64,000 bases of DNA from Fonsecaea monophora (Eukaryota; Ascomycota; Eurotiomycetes; Chaetothyriales; Herpotrichiellaceae), in the NCBI RefSeq assembly GCF_001642475.1, contig NW_019174051.1:1-64000 (forward strand), in the 5' to 3' direction. Both the position numbers and the translations under genes were made by a program. The notes beneath the pieces were generated by a model. That model made no database searches. It saw nothing but the letters and a program-made list of their open reading frames with translations, and was not told where the DNA came from. This document shows, one piece after another, positions 34,447-46,268 of the stretch; positions within the stretch are counted from its first letter, which is position 1, and the number at the start of each line of letters is the position of its first letter.

Positions 34447-37400
34447 TTAAACGGTAACATGTACCTCATCCTCGTGTGTCGCTCCCTGACCGGCAGATCC
34501 CAGCTGACCACGTGCCACTGCCCGAGTCGGCGAACTCCCACGGCCAGAATACATCAGACGTCGAACCACGCGCTGGATGGGACTGTCGTCAAACAGAAGT
34601 GTGACGACGACGTAGACGACGGTAAAGGCCGACGCTACGAGCACCAACGCCACAGTCCACAGGGGGACGAGACACAGACGAAGAAAGCTGACGACAGCTC
34701 TAGCAAGGGTCTGGGGCCCTCTCCGCATCCGCCAACTACTCTTCTTGTTCTTCGTCTTCGTCTGCCCCTTGTCTGAATCCTCGTCCTCATCCGAATTCTG
34801 GGATGACTCTTCTTCTACTCCGACAGAGGCGCTCTTGACCCCTACACCTACCGCCGCCGCCGCCGCCGCCGCTGAAGACCATCCTCCTTTTCCGACCTGC
34901 CCCTCTTGACCACCAGGACCGTGCCCGACACAGCCTAGCAGCCGCAGCGCAAAATGCACCTCCCCCAAAGGGAGCACAAAGATGACATACCACAGCACGT
35001 CCATTAGCGTGTGAGGCGACCTGTCGGCCGCCATAGGGGATGTGAGGCCATCGTCGACAGACCCGTCTCTGGTGCCACCGCCTGGTTTGGAGTCAGTGAT
35101 GACGCTCTGTTCGGAGCGCTTCTCGAGCTTGGGATGCGGTAGCTTACCCTTGACAAAGCCATTGCTGTTGACGCTGACTGCTACCCCTGCAGCTGAATCT
35201 GGAGCTATTTGGACTGGCGCTTTGTTTGGAGCAAGAGGGTGAGGAGAAGCCCAGCGACTGTGCTGCAGCGTGGATACAAGGTAGGTGCTATGACGGCGCG
35301 CCAATTTGCCAAAGGAACCAAAGGCAGCGGCAACTTCGTTGACGTTGAAGGCGATGAGGATGAGGGGAATGATGATGGCGGCGGAGATGGAGACTGGGCA
35401 GGTTGTCATCAGCGGCGCGAGAGAGGTGAAAGGTTAGGAGCTCAATGGGTGGGCTCACTCACACATATACTTGGAGACATAGCCGAGATGGAGGCCGTCA
35501 GGGTCTTTGGGGAACTCGACGATGTTGATGGCGAAGAATGCCGCGATAAAGGATAGGGGGAGCTGGGACATTGCGTCAGTTATTTGTGGTGTCAAGCATA
35601 TGATTGCTAAATGGTACGCACGAAAACTATAGTGACAATGGTGAAGACCATGATCGTATTACCCTGCCTGGCTGTTTCTTCGGCCTGTCTCCGTGTCTGC
35701 ACGGCTTCATCGCGGGCCCAACGCGCCTCGAGGAGGCTTGCATGCTTCTGTTTGAGGTCGACCAGATGGTTGAGCTGGAGAGAGACAGTTAGAGACTTGC
35801 ACAAGCAGATGGGAAATGAGAGTAGAGGTGTACCGCGTCTAGTGTTCTTGCAGCCTGATCGTCCATTCTCTTGATATCAGCAATGTTCCAGTCCACGATC
35901 TGGCATGGTATGGCGAATCTGGGGGTATCAGAGTCTGCTTGCGTCTCTCGGTCGTCTGTGGTGACTTCATGCTGACTGTCGTTGCCGTTGCCGTTGCCGT
36001 TGCCGTTACCATTATGCGCCTCGACACCACCAGTCGCTTGGGGAGGTCTAGGCTTATTGCCTTTTCGAGAAGCATCACTTGGGATTTTGACACCCTTGGC
36101 GAGTCTCTTCAGATCCTTGAGGACCTTTTGCTGATCTTGGAAGATTATCAAAAGGGTGTGGAGTTCGTCGCGGATATCCTTGACCTCTTTCAACAGTTCA
36201 ACCTCTTTGCGGATATCAAGAAAGTCTCGACTATTCTTGTCCAGGTCATGGCCCGTGTCCTGGTTCTTCAAGTTCTCTACCATGGAGGAGAATTTCTTGA
36301 ATTGTTGAGCTTCTTTGTTGGTCTATCAAATCAGGGTGAGTCAGTATTTTGCAGTCTGATATGGAGGGATGCTGCTTGGATGGTAGAACCAACCACTGCC
36401 CCTATCGACATCTCATAGTGCTCAAGAAAGTGGACTGTCTTATCGCCACCCTTACTCGGGTCGAGGCATGTTCTCAGGCACTCGCCAATAATGAGTTCGG
36501 CAAATTCATATGTTGACCGGATTGGAGAAGAATTCGTCTCGATGTTGCGGGCAATATCAGTGCGCTCGTGAGGTTCACCTTGGTAGCTCCATCTCTCAGG
36601 GAAGCTGGTGAATACCATGTCTATACTTCGTCAGTATTCTCACGCCCAAGAGTATAAAAGAATATGTCTCTGTGAGCAAAGCCTACCTCCAACAACCCAC
36701 AGCCACAACTGGTCGACCATCATAAGGACCTTGTCGCCAACGAGATCACCGCGATCGAACAGGCGACCTGTCACTTGATCACCATCTCTGTCGCTGGTGT
36801 CGTCTAGGGAGAAGTAGTAATACTGGTCGAGCGTACGGCGAAGGTGAATAGGGTTGCTGCCGTCTTTGGCATTCAAATATGCCCAAATGAGCTTCTTGTG
36901 CTTGTCCGCTTCATGCATCTCGCCACGATCCACTATGATGCTCTTTACATAGTCTCTCATGTCGACAAACGTCTCCCACTTCTCCCAGTGGATGTAGGGC
37001 ATCTTATTGTCAGTTAGTTTGGGCCGGATCTTTACTCCAAGGGAGCTTACAATGAATACAAAGTCTGCGTGGCCGTCACGCTTGTCTACATGTGGACCAT
37101 GGGAATATCTCATTAGCATGGGAGCACGAATAAAAGCGGGAGACCAGTCAAGGGGGATGGAGAACAGAAACAAACGAGACTGAGCATACTTATAGACTCA
37201 CAGAAGGGAGTCAAGAAGCAAGCATGGGGTCGGTGAGGCGAGGCTTTGTGTAGTCGTTCAATCCAAAGATCAGGACGCAGGACAACAGCCCGCGAGACTT
37301 TTCCTACACTCTCGTACTGCTGCATCGTGAGCTGAGATTGAAGTATTAGAGATATGGATTGAAGTTGTGGTCTCGACAGTGGTCATACCTCGATCCATCT

Positions 37401-40233
37401 CATCTGTGACACGGTTAGCCACCAGTGATATCGTGGGCTTTAAAGCAGAGGATGCGGAACTCACGTTATTTGCTGGAAGATGTAGCCATCTGAGGCGCTG
37501 CACTTCAGCCGGTAAGTTTCTGTAAATGTCGGCCTTCCCGTTGACAATATCTCTGAGCTTGGGCTTGTCTGCCTCTTTGAGAGGACGTGCGATACCATCG
37601 GAGAACTTGATGTCAATAACATTCGCGTTGAACAGGCTGTCCACATCGTCGGTCCGTCCGATAGGTTCGTTAGAAAGTTTTGGAGCATCCCCTTTTGCCT
37701 CGAGGACTTGGAACACCAGATTGTTTGTGGTTCGTTGGCCGCGTATGACATTTTCAACCTTTTCTGTGGCGATGATCCTTCTTTGTAGGTCTGTCGAAGT
37801 CAAGGGTTGGGACGCTGTGGACTCAAAATTAGGCGCCCCATCACCGACAGTCGCCGACTCATCGACCGTGTGGGGAGCATGCAAGTCGACTTGGTCGCTA
37901 GATGCGGCTTCCCCAAGAGGTTTTTGGTGATCCCTCTTAGCTTCAATGGCAAGATCTCTGGCTGTTTTGCCAGCATGGTCCTTTAAATCTGGATCCGCCC
38001 CGTGGGCAAGGAGCAGGCGCACCATGGGCTCCTGGTCGTCTGAAGCAGCATAATGCAGAGCTGTACGTCCTATGCGGTCCTGGTCGTCGATTGGGCTTTC
38101 ACACTCTAGCAGGACGCTGAGGACTTCCTCATGGCCTTGCATGACGGCAAGATGTAGGGGAGTGCAGCCATCTACATCCCGTATCGAGAGGTTGAAACCG
38201 TGTCCTACCATAGCTCTGACTATATCTTCCTTGCCTCTGATGACGGCGTGGTGTATCGCCGTCCTGCCTTGGTCATCGCCCAAGTAAGGATTGCCTCCCA
38301 TGTCCAAAAGTAGGTTGAGAGTCACCCCATGGCCATTGTGTACGGCGCATATCAAGGCAGTCCATCCGTGATCGCCGCGAATGTCGATACTATAGCGTTC
38401 AAGGCCATCGAGCTTGTCGGCAACGACTTGATCGAGACCTAGGAACGACGCAACCATCATGTCGGAGAATTCTCGAGGACAGGGAAAGGGGACTTTGTCG
38501 ATTGTACTCCAGAAAACCCGAAACCAGGTTTTGAATCGGGCTGAATTGGTGTCACAGAGGGCGATTGCGTTTGGCAAGAGCAGCTCATCTCCATTGGTAA
38601 TGAGGCTAAGGTGGGGTGCCCAGGATTCAGCCGCGTACTCCAGAAACGGATGCAGCTTGAGATACTCCTTGATCCAACCATCGGACTCGGGGGTTCCATC
38701 TTGTATGGATTCTGGCAGGGGATCGGTGGCGAACTCGTCGAGCAAAAGGTCGGCGATGCAGCTGGTTGCAAGCAGAAGCTGGGGGTTGCCAGGATTCACC
38801 ATGCCATCGCCACCAGGCCCTTGGAGTAGGAAGTGGCGAAGCGACCAATGCAGAGAGTGTACCTTCTCCTCTGTGATATGGAGGAGATCCACGCTCGCTG
38901 TCACGATACGCTGGCTGTAGGATGATTCGTCCGACGACTGAAGGTACTTGACCTCCCTGTCTCCAAGCTTGATCGTGAGGGCCACATGCAGTTCCGCCAA
39001 GGTCAGCGGTCGCGTCGCGGCACAGGCTATGGAGAGAATTTTCATGGCATAATTTCGGTCTTCGCTCCGCTCAATCATTGCAAGATAAACCTGTGAGATA
39101 ACTGTAGGCAATGTCGTGGATAGAAGTTTTTCCAGCGATCCTTGCGTGTAGATGTTGGAATTCTCCAGCATACGAATCGCTTCATTGGCCCAGAGATACG
39201 TGCTTCCCGCCCTTTCAAGCATTGTCTCCTCGACACGACGCGATGCAGATGCTTGAAGGCCGCTGCGGATGGCCAGTTCGAGAACGGCAGACCGAACATA
39301 TTGCTTGATATCGTTGTCAACTTCCCTCTTCAGGCTCCAGTTGTCCAAGTTCAACCATCGCCATTCAGTTCTACCTTGGGCCAGACGACACCAATGGTCA
39401 TATATCTTAGGGCGCGGACGAGATGTGAGTATGAGCTTCAATTGGTATCGCCGCTTGCTCGTACACAGATCCCCAATGACTTGAAGCAATTCCGCCTGCT
39501 CACTGCACTCGTTCAACGCATCAAGTATGCAGACCAAGTTCCCGCATTCAGGATCGTTGATGACGTCGAACAGAATCGACCGTAAACCGGCTGGGGTTTG
39601 AGCGCGACCCCCGAAGTTTTCATCATATAAGGGACGAGCATGACGGATGAGAGCTGGTTTCCGGGTAAATAGCTGATGCAGCATAGCACGGAGAGCCGAT
39701 GTCAATTTTTGAAACTCCTGACCACGATCATTGAAAAAGAAGTAGCAAATCGTGGCCTTAGGACCCCATGTGGCACGATCGATGAGGTGCTTAGCCAGCA
39801 CTGTCTTCCCACAGGCCGTCCGACCCATGAGCATGAGAACGGTTACCTCGAGGTCCTGGAGCCAGTCTTGATAGTCGGCAACACGGTCTATCCACTCACA
39901 TGTTCCAGGGGCTGCTTTCTGCACTCTGTCCTTGAAATCTTTGTAGGGAGTTGTGGCAAGACCCTTCACAAAATTTTTGTCCTTTTGGTCGTCGAAGTTC
40001 CTTTCGTGTATATCGCCGCGGATACCAGCAACGAATTCCATGGTGTTAATATGTCGACAGAGAACAGGGTCGAGTCCGCGTCTCACAGCCTTAGTGACCG
40101 GCACCACCAGATTGATCGCTGATGGGGTTTGGAAACAATGTCGGAAACTGAATCCAGTGAGCAGCATACGCCAGAACAGCTGATCTGGTTGATCGTAACG
40201 CGGAAGCTCCGAGAAAATTGACAGAACATTCAC
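34447..40233 (-). CDS. NACHT-ankyrin-CorA-like membrane protein (NLR-like)
   Basis: Ten minus-strand exons join in phase: 40233-37465, 37403-37389, 37331-37202, 37085-37051, 37002-36687, 36620-36394, 36322-35834, 35774-35622, 35562-35463, 35393-34447. The product has 1,726 residues from the first ATG, or 1,662 from the ATG at 40041. A NACHT/STAND NTPase comes first: Walker A GRTACGKT at 137-144, Walker B ILDALNEC near 236, and LTSRPRP at 269. About four to five ankyrin repeats lie at 587-765. Next is the fungal CorA-like region: RWLHLPANN at its start, then MPYIHWE, RRTLDQYYYFSLD, MVDQLWLWVV and HLVDLKQKHA. Membrane segments follow near 1367-1387 and 1413-1427, with two more near 1541-1556 and 1635-1660. 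The 48-base intron 37050-37003 is in frame and may be retained. No N-terminal effector domain is seen. A role in non-self recognition or cell death is inferred from NACHT-ankyrin proteins. Confidence 0.85.
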
Positions 40234-41664
40234 TGGAGCGTACTAGGGATACGGCCTCGCAATCTTCACATTCACATAAAAGGCAACTGGCGAGGCCTTG
40301 TCGGCTGAACCTCAACCAGGCTGATGAGCCAAAGCTGTTTTTGATGTGCAGCAACCACGTCAATAATACAGGCATGGGTAGCTGCTGGTTAAGCGAGGCC
40401 GAACTGGTAGGTAGTTGGTGATGCCGTATCCCTGCCCAATAAGTGAGTACAGCCCCCACACATTGAGAGATGCTGGCGAATGAAAAATGGTTGAGGTGTC
40501 ATGGGTGGCAGTCCAGCCTGTGACGGCTTCGCGGCGCAAGCGATAAGCAGCCGTAGGTGGCAAGCTCTTGATGCGTACAATACGAACTGACCGTGAAATC
40601 TTGTAATAATTGGATGAGCTGATCAGCAAAATATCGACCAGGACAGCAGTCAGCTGCAAATCTCCCAATCCCTTCTCAGCGTGCCGCATATACGAGTATT
40701 TTGCCATCAACGGGCCGCTCCAGAAGTGGCCACTTTGATTGGACTCGTTCAATATCAATCGGCCCTGGAGCGGATGAGCGGCTCAATCACGCAAATTGTC
40801 CTATTACGGCTGCCAATACAAAGTTGCTCTACCAGCGCCATCTCGTTGCCTCTAACCCGGATGTACGAGACCACAAGAGGGATTCAGCTGCGGGGTTGCC
40901 CGCTTGCAAGGCAGATAGCGCTGGCACTCACCGCGAGGGTAATGTGGCCACGCAAGCACGTGCTACTGTCGACATGGTCGGGTGGTGCGTGTGTCGAGCT
41001 TTGGTAGCTAATGGGGTCCCAACTAGGGAATGACACTGTTGACTTTGCAGATGGATGTTTCATACTTGTCAAGCGCGTCACGGCTCTCCTCTGCTTCTGT
41101 ATAGCGAAAAGCAATCGTCCCACACTGGTGTGTTGCAGTATCGTGGAGAGAATCTGGAGAGAATTATGGTTGTCGAGCCAGAACTACATATGCAGAGCAA
41201 GGCAGAGGAGGTTGAAATATGCACAGGGGAAGAAACCCCAAAAGAAGTCTCTTGGGACGCTAAAAGGCTTGGCCCGCTACCACCAAAGAAGGTACCACGC
41301 TGTTGAGCCACGGCAGTCACAACCCAAACTTACCTACCCATGTACCTAGGCAAGCATGCAAACTAGGTAGGTACCACCTATTATACTGCTCGACCTGCCC
41401 AGTATACGCCTCTTATGTATCTCGATGCACACCTACTAGTCTCATAGCCGAGGGTGGTATAAACAACATCACAAAAACTGGTGATAGAGCTAGCCAACAA
41501 TTTGTGTTGCTTGCGTTTAGGTAGCTCATAAAATGCCGGCAGTGAATCCTTCAAAGACTAGAGATCATCGTCTCAAATGCACATGAGACACTATAATAAC
41601 GCGGGAAAATACCCCCAAAACATGGAGGAGTGCCTCCGACCGTGACAACCGCCACCCAGCCCGC
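40234..41664. other. Upstream region of the NACHT gene
   Basis: 1.4 kb with no supported gene. It lies upstream of the NACHT gene and downstream of the 2EXR-like gene, both on the minus strand. An additional N-terminal exon of the NACHT gene could hide here, but none was recognised. ACCTACC..GGTAGGT inverted motifs occur around 41330-41375. Confidence 0.45.
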
Positions 41665-42375
41665 TTAAAAGTTGGCCGATCTGATCCTGGCTCGCTGTCC
41701 TCTCCTGCCCGTCTCTGACAATCTCTGCTCGCGTATCCGTCTCAGCGTTGATCTGTCCGTTTCCCAACTTTCGGTGGGATGGGCAAAACCCCAGTGCAGA
41801 AGGTCGAACGGTTTCCAACTTTTGCTAAGCGTGGGCCATAGCTCGCAGCTGGAAGGATATACAATGTCGGCCCAAGCGAGAACGTATTGAATATTGTGTT
41901 TGAAAAAAGAGTCTAGGCAAGGATCTAGTGTGGGCGTCCATCGCATGGCAATCTTCAGATTTCCATAGAGCACACTGCTCCCTTCTCTCCATATTTTCTT
42001 GCATACACGGAGAAACTGCGTCGAAAGACCTGAGCTGGTGACGAAATATCGCTCGTCGAACAGATGGGTCCAGTCCAACATGCCGATGTGCAAGCCTGGA
42101 GGCCAATCAACAGCGTGTTTCAGAACAATCGCCCGAAAGGCGGGATCTGTGGAGCAGAGGAAGCAGAGAATCTGGCGTTTATCAACCAAGACCATGCGAT
42201 AGATCTGGTTCAGTATTTCCGCGGGATAGTTCAAGTAGCCCATTGAATCAACTGGAGTGCGACGGGGAAGAATGGGGAGGCCGTCCATTTCGGGGCTGTG
42301 TAGTCTTTGTTCAAAGAGCGTGCGCTGGGAAAAAGCCAATTCCACGAGGCCAAGCAACGAGATGGCGGTGGGCAA
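41665..42375 (-). CDS. Small F-box/2EXR-like hypothetical protein
   Basis: A 236-residue single-exon frame. The stretch YLNYPAEILNQIYRMVLVD (about residues 46-64) is the opening helix pair of the fungal F-box-like/2EXR family. The later STQFLRVCKKIWREGSSVLYGN (about 117-138) is its usual second block. Such proteins are numerous and variable in Pezizomycotina, with unknown roles; some may act as substrate receptors. The first 29 residues before MDGLPILPRR could be leader, so the start may lie about 87 bases further in. The C-terminus is basic. Neighbouring genes give no functional hint. Confidence 0.65.
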   Translation of the reverse strand: MPTAISLLGLVELAFSQRTLFEQRLHSPEMDGLPILPRRTPVDSMGYLNYPAEILNQIYRMVLVDKRQILCFLCSTDPAFRAIVLKHAVDWPPGLHIGMLDWTHLFDERYFVTSSGLSTQFLRVCKKIWREGSSVLYGNLKIAMRWTPTLDPCLDSFFKHNIQYVLAWADIVYPSSCELWPTLSKSWKPFDLLHWGFAHPTESWETDRSTLRRIREQRLSETGRRGQRARIRSANF

Positions 42376-42689
42376 ATGGGCGCTTCCTAGTCTTCCGATG
42401 CTGAAAGATAGACCGTAAGATTCTGTTTCCTAACGATGAGTCTAAAGCCGAACGATGGGTGGCTGATGTCGATGTGTATCCTGAACCGATCTGACCGATT
42501 TGCGGAGAGTCTGAGGTAGTTGACCGCAGGTAGAACAACTGGACTGCTTACTGAATGGCAGGAGCGGCGGTCCAGCTAGGAGTCGGAGGGGAAAGCACAG
42601 AGCAGCTCTATGCCGGTACAGCACCGAGGATTGGGCCAGCCATCGCTTCTCCGCGGTGGGGAAACCGCAATCCGACTCTCTTCTCGTCT

Positions 42690-43136
42690 TCATCGTTTGG
42701 TCTTCTTCCTGGCCATCTTGTTCTTCCTCGCGATTTCCGAGGCGAAAACGACAGAGTTCTTGGATTTCCTCTTGGAGACTTTGTGTTTCTTGCGATTGGC
42801 TTGACTCCGAGACGGGGACGACTTTGCCGGCTTGGTGACAGCTCCTGGCCCATCGACGTCCATTACTGCGTGATCCGGTCAGTGGTGGGTTGTGTTTCTG
42901 TAAGATTGAATGAACATACCCTCAGACTGGGCGTTGCGAGACTCATCTCCCGTAGTCTGTTCGGCGTTGTCATCCACGTCCATGGCCTTTTCAGACTCTG
43001 GTTTGGGTTTTGCTGCCAACTCTTGGAGTTTTGCAGACAATCTAGCAGTACGAGCATCTGACGCAGGACCATACACCTTTGCGCGAAGATTGCGGTGATT
43101 CTTCTTGACCACGGAGGCCCGGGCGGACTTGGCCAT
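42690..43136 (-). CDS. DUF2423 / LLP-homolog ribosome biogenesis protein
   Basis: Two exons (43136-42920, 42865-42690) give 130 residues with a GTATGT donor and CAG acceptor. The N-terminus MAKSARASVVKKNHRNLRAK is the DUF2423 start, and the C-terminus (RKNKMARKKTKR) is the strongly basic family end. The middle is acidic and repeats an MDVD motif. Yeast YBL028C and animal LLP are nucleolar proteins linked to large-subunit assembly, so a nucleolar role is expected. The exon join is supported because both ends of the family are recovered. It is divergent from the SUMO ligase gene. The frame is open upstream of the chosen start, but the family begins here. Confidence 0.88.
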
Positions 43137-43686
43137 AGTGTGCGTTGGAAGGGAAAATCTAGCAAGTCGAGAAGACAGACACACGGTGGTAACGAGTGTT
43201 GATTGTGTGCGGGCACGGTGGGTAAGAGGCTGAGAGGCAAGCAGGACAAAGAGAAATTCTGTGGGACATTTTTCCGCAGGTCCAAAAACTGCCGGGGTTG
43301 CGCCGATTCGCGATCCATTCATCGGAAATCCAACCAGTGACTGCGGCGTCTTAACGACTCGGCGACGGCAGCAACCTCACACCTTTGCAGACTTCTTTGT
43401 TGGAGGGGGAAAATGTAGCCCAACCTTCACCATCTGTCCTTGTTGATCACTCTATTCTCGCTCCCCTTCCGCTGGGCCACTCGCTGGCAGCCTTAGACCC
43501 CCGCCCACGAAAGAGGTTGCGACTGCGCGCGCAAGTTCGCCCTCGTCCTCGCCCTCGGTTCCGACCATGTTGTTTCGACGTCGTTGCCACCGATAGCCTC
43601 ACCCGATTTCCATCCTTGCTGTCTGTTCGATCATCTTGTAAAGGAGAAGAACCAGAAAAAAGAGAAGGGAAGGAGGCCGCCAAACC
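43137..43686. promoter_or_regulatory. Divergent promoter region of DUF2423 and SUMO ligase genes
   Basis: 550 bases between two housekeeping starts. The ligase leader is rich in CCTCG-type pyrimidine runs (about 43530-43560). No specific element was identified. Confidence 0.45.
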
Positions 43687-45625
43687 ATGGCAGGCACCAT
43701 GGCGGGTTACATGCCTGCCCAAGCACAGGATAATGTGCAAGCGTTGATTGCCCAAGTAAAAACCCTTACTGTTGAGAAGTTGAAGAATGTACTGCGCAGC
43801 GAAGGCCTGCCCTTGTCTGGAGTCAAAAGTGAACTCCAAATCAGAACAATAGCCTGTATGCCAACTTGCCCTCTCCCCCACCGCGCTCCCACTTCTCCTC
43901 TATTGTATCCTGACCTCCATATCTACACAGATATCGAGAAAATGCGCAATGCAGCTGACATGGTCGCGCTGAATCGAATACGCAACACAATCAGGGGCGT
44001 TCCTCATTCGTATCAGAACGGCAACTCATACAATCCGCATTACTCGAACGACTCTCCCGCCTCTTCAGCCTCCCCTCAGTTTGCCTCACCGAGTGCTCAC
44101 AACAACTACTACATGCCTTCTACCGCAACGTTAGGTCAAGGTACAGGAGGGGACTCTATCCGAGAAAAGGGACGCGCGCTGACGGAAATCAGCCCCATTC
44201 ATCTGGAGAAGTTCACCTTTCTACAAGGTTCACAGACAGATCACCCGACTGTGGGAGTGCAAAGGTAGCTAATGACACTCTCTCCGCGCGGTACGCCGCA
44301 CCCGCTGACGAGAACTTAGCCCGAGAGTCGACCAGAGATACAGCCAAGCTCATAGTGATGGTGTCCCAAGATACTCTCGATACGCTGCATAAGGATCCAT
44401 CATACCGCATCATGGTCTTTTGCACTTCTGAGAATACCGGGCCTGTTCAGAGAGCAACTTGTGATATTGAGTTTCCTCACAACGTGGAGCTCAAATGTAA
44501 CGGTACTGATATCAAGGCCAATCTGAAAGGATTGAAAAACCGACCTGGAACGACCAGACCTGTGGATATTACGAGCTTCATCAAGAAAAAGCCCGCCAAT
44601 TATCCCAATTCGGTCGACATGATCTATGCTTTGACCATAAAGGTGCGCCCACTGATTCGGTCTCCCCTCTGTTTCATTTGTGTCCGATCTCACATCAAGA
44701 ACTATCCATACTAAACAGGACAAATCACCCCCACAGAAATTCTACCTTGTGGTCAATCTGGTCTTGCAAAAGTCGATTGACACAATGGTCGCCGATATCA
44801 GGCGAGGCCGCGTGATCACCAAAGATCAAGTGATTCGGGAGAGTGAGTTCACTTTGGCATCACATTGGTTTGGGAGCTTACGGGAATCTAGTGCGCCGGA
44901 AAGCCGAAGACCCCGATGAAATCGTGGCTACGTCGATGGTTCTTTCGTTGAAAGACCCTGTCGGTTACACACGCATCACGACGCCATGTCGTGGTATCGG
45001 GTGTAATCATGTCCAATGCTTCGATGCAGCCCTGTATCTCCAACTTCAGGAACAAGCACCCACATGGACATGCCCTATCTGCAACAAGGCTGTGCCATGG
45101 GAACAACTGGCTCTGGATCAGTATGTAAACGACATTCTGAACCTAACGCCTAGGAGTGTGGAGGCCGTCAACGTCGATCCGGACGGGAGATGGCATATCC
45201 AGAACGAAAACGAAACTTCTTCTCGCAGATCTAACCCCACCCCATCGGAGGATGATGATGGTGACGATGACAACAACGATGGCGACGACGACGGCGATTT
45301 AGTGGAGCTCAGAATCGGACCCAGCTTTCGACCCTCGAACGTTGAAACACTGACACCACATAGCGTCAAGACCCCGCCATTATCGTCTCGCGAAGTATCA
45401 ACGGCTCCTTCAGGGTCTAAACCGTCAGCACAGACGAGGAAAAGACCCCGCGAAGTCATTGATCTGACTTTGAGCGATGATGACGACGACGAGCCCCCTC
45501 CAAAGGTCTCGAGGGCATCCAATTCTTCATCCGTGGATCTTTCTCAGAAGGGGCCCCGGCAACGCGAAGATCGGATGTTCTACGCCCCTGGGCAAATTGT
45601 CATTGATTGGCCTCGGCGCCCTTGA
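43687..45625 (+). CDS. siz1: SUMO E3 ligase, Siz/PIAS type
   Basis: Six exons (43687-43855, 43931-44140, 44193-44264, 44320-44642, 44719-44842, 44892-45625) join in phase to 543 residues. The SAP domain lies at about 25-65 (LTVEKLKNVLRSEGLPLSGVK). The PINIT domain starts at SSPFYKV and includes HNVELKCNGTDIKANLKGLKN. The SP-RING is seen as CRGIGCNHVQCFD, then WTCPICNK, with the Cys/His set complete. The C-terminal region is acidic and holds EVIDLTLSDDDDDE, a SUMO-interacting motif typical of this family. It transfers SUMO from Ubc9 to nuclear targets. Exon 3 is only 72 bases and its flanking introns change frame, so an unspliced reading would break the PINIT domain. The start at 43687 is the first of two close ATGs. 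Confidence 0.92.
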
Positions 45626-46268
45626 TTTCGTGGCCCTTCGCAATAAGCTTGTCTTACAGATATGGTATTTCGATTCACATGGCGCTTGGGGGAAAATCAG
45701 GAATCTGTGATGACAAAATGAATTTTGGGTGGGCGAAATTCAGGGGCGGAGGTACTCAGCAGCAGCAGGGTTCCAATAACTGTCTAAGAGGGATATGCGG
45801 GCTCCGAGGGCAAGTCGGCCGTACAGGGGATTTTCCGCAGATCAAAGGTGTCGTGGCCACCAACTTCTGATTCGAGAAGGGTTGTGCGATATGGCATGGG
45901 GGCTGGGACGACGGATCATGATTTTCTTTCCTCTGCAAACAACAGGCATGAGCTACTGCAGCACGCAAAGATATGGTGCTAGGGAGAATGGGTCATCAAC
46001 ACGGCACAGAGGAGGTGCAGATGACTGCGGGACTGGCACTTGCAATGCATGAAACAATTAGCCGGTGTAGATGTATGGCGAAGACAAACAGAAGCTTCCT
46101 CCTCGTTACGATTTCCGTGGAACTGGAAGGGTTTCTGGATGCATCAAGCGCCCCGAGTCCCACCATCTTGCCCGTGAGCTTGTAACAAAACCTGGTGTGT
46201 CCAGGAAGAGCACCAAACCTGTTCTTTGACCCAAGGCTTCCATGGCCAGTCGTACGAGTGTCATGCTC
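45626..46268. other. Convergent spacer between SUMO ligase and EFM7 genes
   Basis: About 640 bases with both 3' ends. A GCAGCAGCAGG run lies at 45760-45770. No gene is supported. Confidence 0.5.

Noticed and set aside
34447..40233. Splitting the NACHT and CorA-like parts into two genes
   Set aside because: The first CorA-like motif is in the same uninterrupted frame as the ankyrin repeats, and no promoter-like gap or family start is seen between them.
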